This document shows, piece by piece, positions 16,210 through 25,681 of a stretch of DNA of 64,000 bases. Source of the DNA: Pseudomonas sp. Choline-02u-1 (GTDB lineage: Bacteria; Pseudomonadota; Gammaproteobacteria; Pseudomonadales; Pseudomonadaceae). The stretch lies in assembly GCF_002836515.1 (NCBI RefSeq), contig NZ_PJBC01000009.1, positions 1-64,000 of the forward strand, read 5' to 3'. The position numbers and the translations under genes are program-made. The notes under the pieces are model-generated. The model saw only the letters and a list, made by a program, of their open reading frames with translations. It ran no database searches and had not been told where the DNA came from. Each line of letters opens with the position of its first letter. Within the stretch, counting starts at the first letter, position 1.

Positions 16210-17616
16210 ATGCTTGATGTCATCAACGATTTTCTTTCGAGCAGGGTGTTAATACCTTTTGTTCTCGGATTAGGAGCGTATTTCACGATCCGATCAGGAT
16301 TTGTTCAACTACGATACTTTCCTCATATGTTCGGCGTCTTACGGGGTAGCTGGCGCGCAAACGGTCAGCATTTGAGTTCACTCCAGGCGCTGACACTCAG
16401 CCTTGCCGGGCGCGTGGGTACCGGAAACATCGTCGGGGTCGGAATTGCAGTAGGTTTGGGTGGGCCAGGCGCTGTGTTCTGGATGTGGATGACTGCGCTT
16501 TTGGGCATGTCGAGCAGCTTCTTCGAATGCACGCTAGGCCAGCTCTACAAACGCAGCGATGGCAACGGCCTCTATCGAGGGGGCCCGTCCTGGTACATTC
16601 AGTATGGTCTGAACAAGCGCTGGCTCGGGTTGATCGTAGCCATGCTGATGCTGGTGACATTCGGATTTGCCATCAATGGTCTCGAATCCCATGCAGTATC
16701 GCACTCCCTGAAAGACGCATTCGGCTTGCCGCCCTTGTGGTCGGGCCTCGCGCTTTCCCTGATGCTGGGCATCGTATTCATCGGTGGTATCACGCGTATT
16801 GCAGCAGTCGCCGACCTGTTGGTTCCTCTGAAGGTTCTCGCCTATATCGGCGTGACGGCGTACGTACTGGTGCTGCAGTTTGAACAAGTACCGACAATGC
16901 TGATGACCATTATCAGAAGCGCATTCGGTCTGGATCAAGCGTTCGGCGGCTTGATCGGCAGCGCGATTATCATGGGCGTCCGACGAGGAGTCTTTTCCAA
17001 CGAAGCCGGACTGGGCAGCGCCCCAAATGTCGCGTCGGTAGCGAAGGTGAGTCATCCGATTGCACAAGGTGCGGTCCAGGCATTGAGCGTTTTCATCGAC
17101 ACGTTTGTAGTCTGCACCTGCACCGCACTGATGATCTTGTTGTCCGGCATCTACAGTCCGGGATTTGAAGGCGACGCAATTGCCCTGGCCCAGAACTCGT
17201 TGGCCGCCGTGGTCGGGGACTGGGGACGGTCGTTTATAAGTATCGTGCTGGCATTGTTCGTATTCACGGCGATGCTCTACAACTACTACCTCGGAGAAAA
17301 CAGCTTACGGTTCATGTTTGGTGAGCCGAAGAAAATGCTGATCATCTATCGGCTCGTGGTATTAGTCATGGTGTTCTGGGGGGCCAATGAGGATTTATCC
17401 ACAGTTCTGGCTTTTGCCGATATCACCATGACTTTACTGGCGCTCGTAAATTTGATTGCGATGGCGCTTCTTTTCAAAATATGCCTGCGTCTCTTGAATG
17501 ATTATGAAGCTCAACGTCGCAGTGGAATCAAGACACCCGTTTTTGATTCGAAACTGTTTCTCGAGCTAGACCTTGACCCAATTGCATGGCCACCGGCGCC
17601 AGTGCCCAAAACATAA
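16210..17616 (+). CDS. Sodium:alanine/glycine symporter (AGCS family)
   Basis: A 468-aa polytopic membrane protein with about eleven helices. Family signatures are GRVGTGNIVGVGIAVGLGGPG near residue 70 and NEAGLGSAPNVAS in the middle. AGCS carriers import small neutral amino acids such as alanine or glycine with Na+. The start has AAGGAG 5-10 bases upstream. The flanking XRE-type regulator is broken, so control may be lost. The cytoplasmic tail (about residues 445-468, ending WPPAPVPKT) overlaps a small downstream ORF by 31 bases. Confidence 0.9.
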   Translation: MLDVINDFLSSRVLIPFVLGLGAYFTIRSGFVQLRYFPHMFGVLRGSWRANGQHLSSLQALTLSLAGRVGTGNIVGVGIAVGLGGPGAVFWMWMTALLGMSSSFFECTLGQLYKRSDGNGLYRGGPSWYIQYGLNKRWLGLIVAMLMLVTFGFAINGLESHAVSHSLKDAFGLPPLWSGLALSLMLGIVFIGGITRIAAVADLLVPLKVLAYIGVTAYVLVLQFEQVPTMLMTIIRSAFGLDQAFGGLIGSAIIMGVRRGVFSNEAGLGSAPNVASVAKVSHPIAQGAVQALSVFIDTFVVCTCTALMILLSGIYSPGFEGDAIALAQNSLAAVVGDWGRSFISIVLALFVFTAMLYNYYLGENSLRFMFGEPKKMLIIYRLVVLVMVFWGANEDLSTVLAFADITMTLLALVNLIAMALLFKICLRLLNDYEAQRRSGIKTPVFDSKLFLELDLDPIAWPPAPVPKT

Positions 17617-17843
17617 CGAAACGTTTCATAGACTCATATGCCGCACGTGATCGGTTATTCGAAGACGCCTGTTTCAGAATCCGCGCTGCCACGAGCCTTC
17701 TTGAAGCGTTCACGTCCATCACTATCAAAGGCACCAATGACTCCGACTTTTATCAACTCATACTTCCTGCCTATTTGTTGCTCCAGGACGGTGTGGATAC
17801 GTTGGAACAGATTTCGTTCAAGGGAGACGACCTGCACGCCTAA
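17586..17843 (+). CDS. Small hypothetical protein overlapping the symporter 3' end
   Basis: An 85-aa ORF beginning with ATG within the last 31 bases of the symporter. The middle, RDRLFEDACFRIRAATSLLEAF, and the end, LILPAYLLLQDGVDTLEQI, look like the small helical DUF6124/DUF3077-type proteins common in pseudomonads. That likeness is by eye and uncertain. The start codon has no strong ribosome site of its own, so translation would be coupled to the symporter. An alternative frame over the same bases is less plausible. Confidence 0.45.
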   Translation: MATGASAQNITKRFIDSYAARDRLFEDACFRIRAATSLLEAFTSITIKGTNDSDFYQLILPAYLLLQDGVDTLEQISFKGDDLHA

Positions 17844-17859
17844 GATAACAACCGATGAA

Positions 17860-18090
17860 ATGATCAGAGCAGCGATGTTCAAGGCAGTGGAAACAAACCT
17901 GATACCGAGGCATTCGTTACTCGCCGAGTATTTGAAAAGCTGGAAGTGCATCGAGCAAGTACTTCATGCCGCGCTTGAGGTGCAACCGAAAATGAGCAAT
18001 TTCTGCGGTTTGAGGTGTATCACCTCAGAGGATCTGTCACCTGAAAGCAAAAAAGCGCTGGCAATCCCCACCGCTGATATGCGCCACTAG
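17860..18090 (+). CDS. Possible small hypothetical protein
   Basis: A 76-aa frame beginning [13 protein letters not shown], continuing through [16 protein letters not shown] to a TAG just before pncB. No family is recognised. It is included because the 17617-18139 interval is otherwise empty and the frame is open. The composition is less GC-biased at third positions than in neighbours, so it may be spurious. Confidence 0.3.
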   Translation: MIRAAMFKAVETNLIPRHSLLAEYLKSWKCIEQVLHAALEVQPKMSNFCGLRCITSEDLSPESKKALAIPTADMRH

Positions 18091-18139
18091 CGCCATCGAT
18101 ATGGACCGCGCCAGGCGCGGCGCAACTGGAGACCCGTTT

Positions 18140-19363
18140 ATGAGCGAGAGTGTGTTTGCCGATCGCATCGTGCAGAACCTGCTCGACACCGACTTCTACA
18201 AGCTGACGATGATGCAGGCGGTGCTGCACAACTACCCCAACGTCGAAGTCGAATGGGAGTTCCGCTGCCGCAACGCCGAGGATCTGCGCCCGTATCTGGC
18301 CGAAATCCGTCATCAGATCGAGCGCCTTGCCGAGCTGAGTCTGAGCCCTGATCAATTGAGTTTTCTCGAGCGCATCACGTTCCTCAAACCGGATTTCCTG
18401 CGTTTCCTCGGCCTGTTTCGCTTCAACCTGCGCTACCTGCACACCGGTATCGAGAACGGCGAATTGTTCATCCGCCTGCGCGGGCCATGGCTGCACGTAA
18501 TCCTTTACGAAGTGCCGCTGCTGGCGATCGTCAGCGAAGTGCGCAATCGCTATCGCTACCGGGAGACCTCGCTGGAGCAGGCGCGCGAACAGCTCTATCG
18601 CAAGTTCGACTGGCTCACCGCCAACGCCTCTGCCGATGAACTGGCGCAACTGCAGGTCGCTGATTTCGGCACGCGCCGGCGCTTTTCCTTTGGCGTGCAG
18701 GCGGAAGTGGTCAACGTGCTCAAGCATGATTTCCCCGGGCGCTTCGTCGGTACCAGCAACGTGCATCTGTCCCGCGAGCTGGACATGAAACCGCTGGGCA
18801 CCATGGCCCACGAATGGATCATGGCTCACCAGCAACTCGGCCCACGACTGATCGACAGCCAGATCGCCGCGCTCGACTGCTGGGTCCGCGAGTACCGCGG
18901 CCTGCTTGGCATCGCCCTCACCGACTGCATCACCACCGACGCATTCCTTGGCGATTTCGATCTGTTCTTCGCCAAGCTCTTCGACGGCCTGCGCCATGAC
19001 TCGGGGGACCCGGTGGCGTGGGGTGAAAAGTGCATCGCGCACTATCACAAGCTCGGCATCGACCCGATGAGCAAGACCCTGGTGTTTTCCGACAGTCTGA
19101 CCCTGCCAAAATCGTTGGAGATTTTCCGCGCGCTGCACGGTCGCATCAATGTGAGCTTCGGCATCGGTACCAACCTCACCTGTGATATCCCGGGTGTCGA
19201 GCCGATGAGCATCGTGCTTAAAATGACCGCCTGCAACGGCCAGCCGGTGGCGAAGATCTCCGACGAGCCCGGCAAGACCCACTGCAAAGATCCGAATTTC
19301 GTCGCCTATTTGCGACATGTGTTTCAGGTTCCTGCCGAATCCAGTCTATCTAGCAAGGAGTGA
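18140..19363 (+). CDS. pncB: Nicotinate phosphoribosyltransferase PncB
   Basis: Converts nicotinate and PRPP to nicotinate mononucleotide in NAD salvage (Preiss-Handler pathway). The 407-aa product has NAPRTase signatures [17 protein letters not shown] at 14-30, GTSNVH at 204-209 and GTMAHEW at 220-226; a histidine in this region is autophosphorylated in the family. DSGDP later binds phosphate. ATG 18140 gives the family N-terminus; an upstream ATG at 18101 adds 13 unrelated residues. It is 4 bases from nadE, so salvage and the final amidation step share a message. Confidence 0.95.
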   Translation: MSESVFADRIVQNLLDTDFYKLTMMQAVLHNYPNVEVEWEFRCRNAEDLRPYLAEIRHQIERLAELSLSPDQLSFLERITFLKPDFLRFLGLFRFNLRYLHTGIENGELFIRLRGPWLHVILYEVPLLAIVSEVRNRYRYRETSLEQAREQLYRKFDWLTANASADELAQLQVADFGTRRRFSFGVQAEVVNVLKHDFPGRFVGTSNVHLSRELDMKPLGTMAHEWIMAHQQLGPRLIDSQIAALDCWVREYRGLLGIALTDCITTDAFLGDFDLFFAKLFDGLRHDSGDPVAWGEKCIAHYHKLGIDPMSKTLVFSDSLTLPKSLEIFRALHGRINVSFGIGTNLTCDIPGVEPMSIVLKMTACNGQPVAKISDEPGKTHCKDPNFVAYLRHVFQVPAESSLSSKE

Positions 19364-19367
19364 ATTC

Positions 19368-20195
19368 ATGCAAGCCGTACAGCGTGAGATTGCTGAGCAG
19401 CTCAAGGTGCAACCACCGTTCGCCGACGATCAGGCCCTGCAGGCGGAAATCGCCCGGCGCCTGCGTTTCATCCAGGATTGTCTGGTCAATTCCGGGCTCA
19501 AGGCCCTGGTGCTGGGCATCAGCGGCGGCGTCGACTCACTGACCGCAGGCCTCTTGGCTCAGCGCGCAGTACGTGAACTGCGCGAAAAAACCGGCGATGA
19601 CCGCTACAAATTCATCGCCGTGCGCCTGCCGTATGAAACCCAGTTTGACGAGCATGACGCCAAGGCCTCGCTCGACTGCATTGCCCCTGACGAAATCCAC
19701 ACCGTGAACATCGGCCCGGCGGTCAAGGCGCTGGCTGCTCAGGTCTCGGCGTTCGAAGGCAAACCGGCAGCGTCGGTGGACTTCGTGCTGGGCAATACCA
19801 AGGCGCGCATGCGCATGGTTGCGCAGTACACGATTGCCGGGGTGGCTGGCGGTCTGGTGATCGGCACCGACCACGCGGCAGAAGCGGTGATGGGCTTCTT
19901 CACCAAATTCGGTGACGGCGCCTGCGACCTCGCCCCGCTCAGCGGCCTGGTGAAAAATCAGGTGCGCGCCATTGCCCGCAGCTTTGGCGCGCCAGAGTCT
20001 TTGGTCGAGAAAGTGCCGACAGCCGACCTCGAAGACCTGTCGCCGGGCAAGCCGGACGAAGCTGCGCATGGCGTGACCTATGCCGAGATCGATGCTTTTC
20101 TGCACGGTGAAACCGTGCGGGACGAGGCGGCGAAGATCATCGTCGATACGTACAACAAGACCCATCACAAGCGGGTCATGCCTTTCGCACCTTGA
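19368..20195 (+). CDS. nadE: NH3-dependent NAD+ synthetase NadE
   Basis: Amidates deamido-NAD to NAD with ATP. At 275 aa it is the short ammonia-using type with no glutaminase domain. The PP-loop SGGVDS is at residues 52-57; [19 protein letters not shown] and LSPGKPDE are substrate-loop segments. AAGGAG precedes ATG 19368, four bases after the pncB stop. The downstream inverted repeat and terminator at about 20330 end the unit. Confidence 0.95.
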   Translation: MQAVQREIAEQLKVQPPFADDQALQAEIARRLRFIQDCLVNSGLKALVLGISGGVDSLTAGLLAQRAVRELREKTGDDRYKFIAVRLPYETQFDEHDAKASLDCIAPDEIHTVNIGPAVKALAAQVSAFEGKPAASVDFVLGNTKARMRMVAQYTIAGVAGGLVIGTDHAAEAVMGFFTKFGDGACDLAPLSGLVKNQVRAIARSFGAPESLVEKVPTADLEDLSPGKPDEAAHGVTYAEIDAFLHGETVRDEAAKIIVDTYNKTHHKRVMPFAP

Positions 20196-20201
20196 AGTAT
20201 T

Positions 20202-20330
20202 GAGGAGCCTGTAGAGGCCTGTAGGAGCCTGTAGGAGCCGACGAGTGCAACGAGGCTGCGATCTTCTGATCTTGAATCTTGCTTTGAAGATCAAGATCAG
20301 AAGATCGCAGCCTTCGGCAGCTCCAACACA
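20202..20330. repeat. Inverted repeat of the GATCGCAGCCT family with short tandem repeats at its left end
   Basis: GAGGCTGCGATCTTCTGATCTTG (20251 on) is mirrored by GATCAGAAGATCGCAGCCT (20294 on), then CAGCTCCAACAC. The left end carries about three tandem copies of AGGAGCCTGT/AGAGGCCTGT (20202-20239), an expansion not seen at the other copies. Confidence 0.75.
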
Positions 20331-20361
20331 AAAAAAGCGTCCCGGAGGACGCTTTTTTTGT
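20330..20361. terminator. Bidirectional terminator between nadE and azurin
   Basis: AAAAAAAGCGTCC-CGGA-GGACGCTTTTTTT: a perfect GC stem flanked by an A-run and a T-run, so it works for both nadE and the convergent azurin gene. Confidence 0.9.
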
Positions 20362-20368
20362 GCCTGAA

Positions 20369-20812
20369 TCACTTGACGACGATAGTGCCTTTCATCATCG
20401 AGATGTGGCCCGGGAACGAGCAGAAGAAGCCGTAGCCACCGTCAGCCACCTTGGCCACGTCGAAGGTCACCGAATCGGTTTCCTTGGCGCCGATGATCTT
20501 GGTGTGCGCCACAATGCGCGCGTCGCCATCCTTCAGGTAGTTCTTGTCGATACCGGCTGCCAGACCGTCGGTAGCGATCGGCTGCATGTCAGCTTCTTTG
20601 CTGATCACCAGGTTGTGGCCCATGACGTTTTTCGGCAGGTTGCCGGAGTGGGTCAGTTCGACGGTGAAGGTTTTGCAGCTTTTGTCGATCACGATTTCCT
20701 TGGTGTTGAAGGACATCTGATCGGTGGAATCTACGGTGGTTTTGCACTCGGCAGCCATCAATTGGCTGCTGGCCAGCGCCAGCAGGGATACCGCAACAAC
20801 TTTGGAAAACAT
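20369..20812 (-). CDS. azu: Azurin (periplasmic blue copper protein)
   Basis: A small periplasmic electron carrier, linked in pseudomonads to denitrification and redox stress. The precursor is 147 aa with a signal peptide ending QLMA (about residue 20); the mature protein starts AECKTTVDS. Type 1 copper ligands are all present: H66 (VMGHNL), C131, H136 and M140 ([14 protein letters not shown]). The disulfide cysteines C23 and C46 are also conserved. It is about one residue shorter than P. aeruginosa azurin. ATG 20812 begins the signal peptide. The promoter region holds the palindrome TTGTATACAA at 20902-20911. Confidence 0.96.
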   Translation of the reverse strand: MFSKVVAVSLLALASSQLMAAECKTTVDSTDQMSFNTKEIVIDKSCKTFTVELTHSGNLPKNVMGHNLVISKEADMQPIATDGLAAGIDKNYLKDGDARIVAHTKIIGAKETDSVTFDVAKVADGGYGFFCSFPGHISMMKGTIVVK

Positions 20813-21154
20813 GGTGAATCTCCAAGGCAGGGTTAACAAAAACACTAGTGGTGGAAAGACTGCCTGAAATCTTCGCAAGTTCCTATGACTTGTGTCAAAA
20901 ATTGTATACAACTTTCAGGCTATGACACTCATCGACACAATCTAACGGCCATTGCGTTCGGCCAGCCCTATGATCGGTGCATCTACTGAAACGGAGTGCC
21001 TGTCATGTTCTTCAACGGTCTGTTGTGCAGTTTGCTTGCCGCCTACGCCTGTGGCGCCAGCGGTACATTTGAATCGCCCGAACGCGAAGTCTAGTCCTTG
21101 GAGCGCGGCGTGCCAGCCGTTACCCTGTGCGACTGATCGATTCAGGAGTAACGC
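20813..21154. other. Divergent promoter region of azu and the LOG gene, with a possible micro-ORF
   Basis: The interval separates azurin (leftward) from the LOG gene (rightward). It holds the 10-bp palindrome TTGTATACAA at 20902-20911, similar to GntR-type operators, and the candidate 29-codon ORF at 21005-21094. No consensus ANR box (TTGAT-N4-ATCAA) was seen. Confidence 0.4.
21005..21094 (+). CDS. Candidate 29-residue small protein
   Basis: ATG at 21005 preceded by ACGGAG about 8 bases upstream. The product begins MFFNGLLCSLLAAYACGASG and ends with a short charged tail (ESPEREV). The hydrophobic N-terminal half could be a single membrane segment or a signal. It is 60 bases before the LOG gene on the same strand. 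It may be a leader peptide or nothing. Confidence 0.35.
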   Translation: MFFNGLLCSLLAAYACGASGTFESPEREV

Positions 21155-21742
21155 ATGTCGCTGAAATCCGTTTGTGTGTTTTGCGGTGCCAACGCCGGTA
21201 CCGTGCCGGCTTATACCGAAGCCGCCGTGGCCCTTGGCCGGGCTCTGGCAAAGCGCAAGTTGACGCTGGTCTACGGCGGTGGCGCCGTCGGTTTGATGGG
21301 CATTGTCGCTGACGCAGCACTGGCCGCTGGCGGCGAAGTGATCGGCATCATCCCGCAAAGCCTGATGGACAAGGAGATCGGCCATAAAAGCCTGACACGC
21401 CTGGAAGTGGTCGACGGCATGCATGCGCGCAAGGCGCGGATGGCCGAACTCAGCGATGCCTTCATCGCCCTGCCCGGCGGCCTCGGCACGCTGGAAGAGT
21501 TGTTCGAAGTCTGGACCTGGGGCCAGCTCGGTTACCACGGCAAGCCTTTGGGGCTGCTGGAAGTGAACGGTTTCTACAGCAAACTCACGGACTTTCTCGA
21601 TCATATCGTCGGCGAAGGCTTCGTTCGCGCGCCACACCGTGACATGCTGCAAGTGAGCGAATCGCCAGATTCCCTGCTCGACGCCCTCGATCAGTGGCAG
21701 CCGACCGTCACGCCCAAGTGGGTCGACCAAAAACCCGGTTAA
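21155..21742 (+). CDS. LOG-family protein (cytokinin riboside 5'-monophosphate phosphoribohydrolase-like)
   Basis: A 195-aa Rossmann-fold protein. The LOG motif PGGLGTLEE is at 107-115, the upstream GGGAVGLMG at 41-49 binds phosphate, and R95/K94 precede the motif. LOG enzymes cleave nucleotide 5'-monophosphates such as isopentenyl-AMP to the free base, and many bacterial members act on AMP. The family is often labelled lysine decarboxylase in databases, which is wrong for this motif. AGGAG precedes the ATG. Adjacent to azurin, as in P. aeruginosa. Confidence 0.9.
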   Translation: MSLKSVCVFCGANAGTVPAYTEAAVALGRALAKRKLTLVYGGGAVGLMGIVADAALAAGGEVIGIIPQSLMDKEIGHKSLTRLEVVDGMHARKARMAELSDAFIALPGGLGTLEELFEVWTWGQLGYHGKPLGLLEVNGFYSKLTDFLDHIVGEGFVRAPHRDMLQVSESPDSLLDALDQWQPTVTPKWVDQKPG

Positions 21743-21810
21743 CCCCCCGGCACCGATACAGGGCAGAATACGCGCCGCTCAACCTCACCTTCGACCCAAG
21801 AGGATCGCCC

Positions 21811-22008
21811 ATGGCCAAACCCAATTACTCCTTCGCCAAACGTCAACGAGACCTGGCAAAGGAACAGAAGAAAGAGGAAAAGCTTCAGCGCAAGAAGCAA
21901 ACCGCTGAAGAAGCGGCACTGAACCCTGACGGGGAAGTGGCGACCGATGATGATGTTGATGCACCCGATGTAACCGATGCACCGAAAGATCAGACGCCCG
22001 ACGCCTGA
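21811..22008 (+). CDS. Small charged conserved hypothetical protein
   Basis: A 65-aa soluble protein starting MAKPNYSFAKRQRDLAKEQK: a strongly basic N-terminal helix rich in K, R, E and Q, then an acidic tail (GEVATDDDVDAPDV). It is common in pseudomonads and has no known role. The N-terminal part could bind nucleic acid or ribosomes. AGAGGA precedes ATG 21811; the longer frame from 21694 overlaps the LOG gene and is rejected. Confidence 0.75.
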   Translation: MAKPNYSFAKRQRDLAKEQKKEEKLQRKKQTAEEAALNPDGEVATDDDVDAPDVTDAPKDQTPDA

Positions 22009-22112
22009 GCCCCACCGGGTTTGATGATCGAATCAGACCCTGCGGATTTGTGACGGGGCTGGCGGTTTTGCTGCCGGCCCTCACAGCCCTGCTTTCCCTG
22101 ACACACCAAAAT

Positions 22113-22204
22113 CCCTGTGGGAGCGAGCCTGCTCGCGAAAGCGGTGTATCTGTTACAAATCTATTGGCTGACCTGACGCTTTCGCGAGCAGGCTCGCTCC
22201 CACA
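22113..22204. repeat. REP-like inverted pair
   Basis: CCTGTGGGAGCGAGCCTGCTC (22114 on) and GAGCAGGCTCGCTCCCACA (22186 on) form an inverted pair between convergent genes. Confidence 0.85.
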
Positions 22205-22216
22205 TCTGAAAACTCA

Positions 22217-23107
22217 TCAATTCTCAGGCATCACCGTAACCCGCACCTCCGGGTCATGGTTACCGCCCCCGAGAATCACCCCCCGCAGCGGCGACACATC
22301 GCAGAAATCCCTTCCCCACGCCAGCGTGATGTGTTCCAGCGCCGGCCGCACGTTGTTGGTCGGATCGAAATCCACCCAACCCAGTACCGGGCAGAACACC
22401 GATACCCACGCATGCGAGGCGTCGGCGCCAATCAGTCGTGGCTGCCCCGGCGGTGGTTGGGTCAGCAGGTAGCCGCTGACATAACGCGCCGCCAGACCAC
22501 GCGAGCGCACACAGGCCAGCATCAGATGCGCGAAGTCCTGACAGACCCCACGCCGGCGCTCCAGCACCTCCACCAGCGGTGTCGCCACCTGGGTGGCCTC
22601 GGCATCGAAGGTGAACTCGCTGAATATCTTCTGCATCAGCGCCTGCACGCCGAGCAGCAACGGTTGCCCCGGCGGAAAACAGCTTTGCGAGAAGTCGACG
22701 AAGCTGCGCTTCAAATGCACATAAGGCGACTGGAACCGGTAGCGGCAGGCTTCGAGCAAGTCGTCGCACAACGGCTGGCTGCTGTAGGTCAGCGCATCGC
22801 GGGTCTGCTCCCACGGCGGCGACTGACTGAAATCCAGCGCCGGCCGCACCAGCACCTCAACCGCCAGCCGGGCGTTGACCTGCAATTGGTCATGGGGCCG
22901 CTCAAAGGCCAAGCGCGTCAGTGGATTGCCGAACACGTCCAATTCATCGCGGCGCATCGTCGGCTCGGGGCTGATCAGCAATTGCTGCTCGGTGCAGCGC
23001 TGCCAGCTGCATTCGCGCGGCCACAGGTGCGCCAGTTGCTGCGCGAGGGACACCGGGCTGTCGTAGTGATAACAGGTGTCGTGAAAGATCTGGTACTGAG
23101 CGCTCAT
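22217..23107 (-). CDS. Transglutaminase-like cysteine protease/ligase domain protein
   Basis: A 296-aa protein with a bacterial transglutaminase N-terminal beta domain and a transglutaminase core. The triad is visible: C189 (RRGVCQDFAH), H232 (DASHAW) and D248 (DFDPTNN). It has no signal peptide and is presumably cytosolic. Its ATG (23105-23107) shares a base with the stop of the upstream ATP-grasp gene, so the two are co-translated. This gene, the ATP-grasp/alpha-E gene and a DUF2126 transglutaminase form a widely conserved cluster of uncertain function, perhaps making or trimming a peptide modification. Confidence 0.88.
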   Translation of the reverse strand: MSAQYQIFHDTCYHYDSPVSLAQQLAHLWPRECSWQRCTEQQLLISPEPTMRRDELDVFGNPLTRLAFERPHDQLQVNARLAVEVLVRPALDFSQSPPWEQTRDALTYSSQPLCDDLLEACRYRFQSPYVHLKRSFVDFSQSCFPPGQPLLLGVQALMQKIFSEFTFDAEATQVATPLVEVLERRRGVCQDFAHLMLACVRSRGLAARYVSGYLLTQPPPGQPRLIGADASHAWVSVFCPVLGWVDFDPTNNVRPALEHITLAWGRDFCDVSPLRGVILGGGNHDPEVRVTVMPEN

Positions 23108-25593
23108 CACACGGACACCGTTCGCTGGCTGACATCATCGACATGGGCGAAATGGCGCAGCGCCAGACGATCCGATACCTGGCCGCTGGCTTCGGCGATT
23201 TCCTGCAACAGATCAGCCAGACCCTCCAGCGCGGCACGTACGCTGGATTTGCCGAACAAGGGGTTTTCCAGGCAACCGAGATCGAACCGCGAGAGGCGCT
23301 CGACCAATTGCGGCAGCCCGGTCTCGCGAGGCACGGCGAAATCCTCGTTCAGGCGTTTCAAGGTACGGGTGACCAGTTTCAGCTGAAACAGCACCGCGTG
23401 GGGGTTCTGCTCATCCAGCAGCAGCAAATCAAGCACCGGAATCAATTGCGCCACCGCCAGATACCGCGAGCGATAAGTAATGCTGCTGTTACCCAGTTCC
23501 AGCAGCCACTCCAGCCCCGCCTGATCGAACGCGCCCGCGCCGCGCAGAAACGCCGCCAGACTGCTGCTGAGAAATTGCAGGCGTTCGATGCGGCGGCCGA
23601 TCATCAGAAACCGCCAGCCTTCATCGCGGGTCATGTCATCCAGCGCAAACCCCGACAGCGCCGCCAGCGACATCACCAGACGGTTGAGGAAATCCAGCAG
23701 TTCGGCGAAGTCCGGTTCATCGACTTCCAGCTCCAGCGCTTCGCGCTGCAACTCGACCAGCGCTTGCCAGTTCTCCCGGGACAGCTTGCCGCGCACTTGC
23801 GAGGCGGCCCATTGCAGGCGCTGCAAATTGGAACGCAGGCTGAACGACCAATCTTCGCCCAGCAGCGCAGCGAGCAAGCGTTCCGGCAGTTCACCCTCAT
23901 CCGGCAGCAACGCCAGACGTTCGCCCAAATCAACCGCTGCCTGCAACGCCTGCGGATCATCGCCGTCGACGTAGCGCGTGAGCATGATGCGCAGCAGCCG
24001 CGCGCTGTCGTCACAGCGCTCGCAGTAGCGGCCAAACCAGAACAGGTTTTCCACTACGCGCGACGGCAGATACGGATCGCGCCGCACCAGATCGTGCACG
24101 CCGACATTGCGCTGTGCCTTCCATTGCTCGCCGCTCGGCGCAAGGTCGCCGAGCACCCAGGTGTCCTTGCTTGCGCCGCCGCGCTGCATCGACACCACCT
24201 CGGCATCGGCGTCGGCCGCCACCCGGGTCAGACCTCCCGGCAACACGCGGTAGCCGTCGTGGCTGGCGACTGCATACATGCGCATGCCAATCGCGCGAGG
24301 TTGCAGGTGACCGTCTTCGGCCTGCCAGACCGGCGCCTGCGACAGCTGCGCGAGTTCTTGCGCAACATAGGCATAAGGCCGCGCCTGCATGCGCTGCGCC
24401 AACTCGAGACGCTGGCCTTCACTCAAGTCACGCCCGAATACCGGGGCGAAGCTCTGCGACGGGAACGCCGGTTTGATCAACAGCTGCGCAAGTTTCTCCA
24501 GCGCTTGCGCCAGCACCGGCGCCTCGCCGCACCACCAGGTAGCGATCGACGGCAGAATCAGGTCTTCGCCGAACAGGTATTGATTGATCTTCGGCAGAAA
24601 CCCCAACAGCCCCGGCGATTCCAGCACGCCGCTGCCCAGCGCATTGGCCACCAGTACCCGCCCCTGACGCACCGCCTCAAGCAGACCGGGCACGCCGAGC
24701 GCCGAATCGGTACGCAGTTCCAGCGGGTCGCAGAAATCATCGTCGAGGCGGCGCATGATCGCGTGCACCCGGCGCAGGCCGCTGAGGGTTTTCAGGTACA
24801 CCGTGGCATTGCGCACAGTCAGATCGCCGCCCTCGACCAGCGGATAGCCGAGCTGACGAGCCAGATACAGATGTTCGAAATAACTTTCGTTGAACCGGCC
24901 CGGGGTCAGCAGCACCACCAGCGGTGCGTCATCGCCCTGCGGTGCCTGACGGGCCAAAGTTTCCTGCAACGTGCGGAAGAATCCAGCCAGATGCTGGACC
25001 TTCAGATCGCGGTACAGATCGGGGAAAGCGCGAGAGACGATGGTGCGGTTTTCCAGGGCATAGCCGGCACCGGATGGCGCCTGAGTGCGATCGGCGGTCA
25101 CCCACCAGCGACCATCCGGCGTGCGCGCCAGATCCACGGCATACAAATGCAAAAAAGCTGACTCGGGCGGGGCAATGCCCTGACAGGGCCAAAGAAAATT
25201 GTTGTGCCCGAACACCAGCTCTGCCGGCAGCAGGCCTTCACTGATCAACCGCTGCGGACCGTACAGATCCGCCAGCACTGCGTTGAGCAAGCGCGCACGC
25301 TGAGCGATGCCGGCGGACAATTGCTGCCATTCATCAGCCGCGATCACATGGGGCAGCAGATCCAGTTCCCACGGCCGGTCAGCGCCCTTGGGATCGGCAT
25401 AGACGTTATAGGTGACGCCGTTTTCCTGAATCTGCCGCGCCAGCAAGGCCTGACGCTGCACCAGTTGTGCTGGACTGCTGCGTTGCAACTGATCGAACAG
25501 GCGCTGCCAATGCGCACGCACTGCGCCGCTGCCGTCGAGCAGTTCGTGATAGGTGCCCGCAGTCAGCGGGTAGCGGTCTAACAGGTCAGGCAT
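23107..25593 (-). CDS. Fused circularly permuted ATP-grasp / alpha-E domain protein
   Basis: An 828-aa fusion. Residues about 1-480 are a circularly permuted type 2 ATP-grasp domain (DUF404/DUF407; segments NGVTYNVYADPKG, VFGHNNFLWPC, VVLLTPGRFNESYFEH, LVANALGSGVLESPG). Residues about 500-815 are the helical alpha-E domain (RDPYLPSRVVENLFWFGRYCER). In many bacteria these are two genes. ATP-grasp enzymes form amide or peptide bonds with ATP, so the unit may ligate amino acids or peptides while the flanking transglutaminases hydrolyse or transfer them; this is inference. Confidence 0.88.
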   Translation of the reverse strand: MPDLLDRYPLTAGTYHELLDGSGAVRAHWQRLFDQLQRSSPAQLVQRQALLARQIQENGVTYNVYADPKGADRPWELDLLPHVIAADEWQQLSAGIAQRARLLNAVLADLYGPQRLISEGLLPAELVFGHNNFLWPCQGIAPPESAFLHLYAVDLARTPDGRWWVTADRTQAPSGAGYALENRTIVSRAFPDLYRDLKVQHLAGFFRTLQETLARQAPQGDDAPLVVLLTPGRFNESYFEHLYLARQLGYPLVEGGDLTVRNATVYLKTLSGLRRVHAIMRRLDDDFCDPLELRTDSALGVPGLLEAVRQGRVLVANALGSGVLESPGLLGFLPKINQYLFGEDLILPSIATWWCGEAPVLAQALEKLAQLLIKPAFPSQSFAPVFGRDLSEGQRLELAQRMQARPYAYVAQELAQLSQAPVWQAEDGHLQPRAIGMRMYAVASHDGYRVLPGGLTRVAADADAEVVSMQRGGASKDTWVLGDLAPSGEQWKAQRNVGVHDLVRRDPYLPSRVVENLFWFGRYCERCDDSARLLRIMLTRYVDGDDPQALQAAVDLGERLALLPDEGELPERLLAALLGEDWSFSLRSNLQRLQWAASQVRGKLSRENWQALVELQREALELEVDEPDFAELLDFLNRLVMSLAALSGFALDDMTRDEGWRFLMIGRRIERLQFLSSSLAAFLRGAGAFDQAGLEWLLELGNSSITYRSRYLAVAQLIPVLDLLLLDEQNPHAVLFQLKLVTRTLKRLNEDFAVPRETGLPQLVERLSRFDLGCLENPLFGKSSVRAALEGLADLLQEIAEASGQVSDRLALRHFAHVDDVSQRTVSV

Positions 25594-25681
25594 GGAAAGC
25601 TCGGCAGACAGCAGGGAACGGTCAGACTAACGCAGGCACATGACACGCGGATATACGAAAAATCCGCGTGTTGCGTAGGCT

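Noticed and set aside
20902..20911. TTGTATACAA palindrome as an ANR or GntR operator of azurin
   Set aside because: It does not match TTGAT-N4-ATCAA, and a 10-bp palindrome alone is weak evidence for a GntR site; kept only as a note in the intergenic entry.
23143..25161. 672-codon open frame opposite the ATP-grasp/alpha-E gene
   Set aside because: Antisense shadow with low-complexity R/Q/A composition; the minus-strand protein has recognisable domains throughout.
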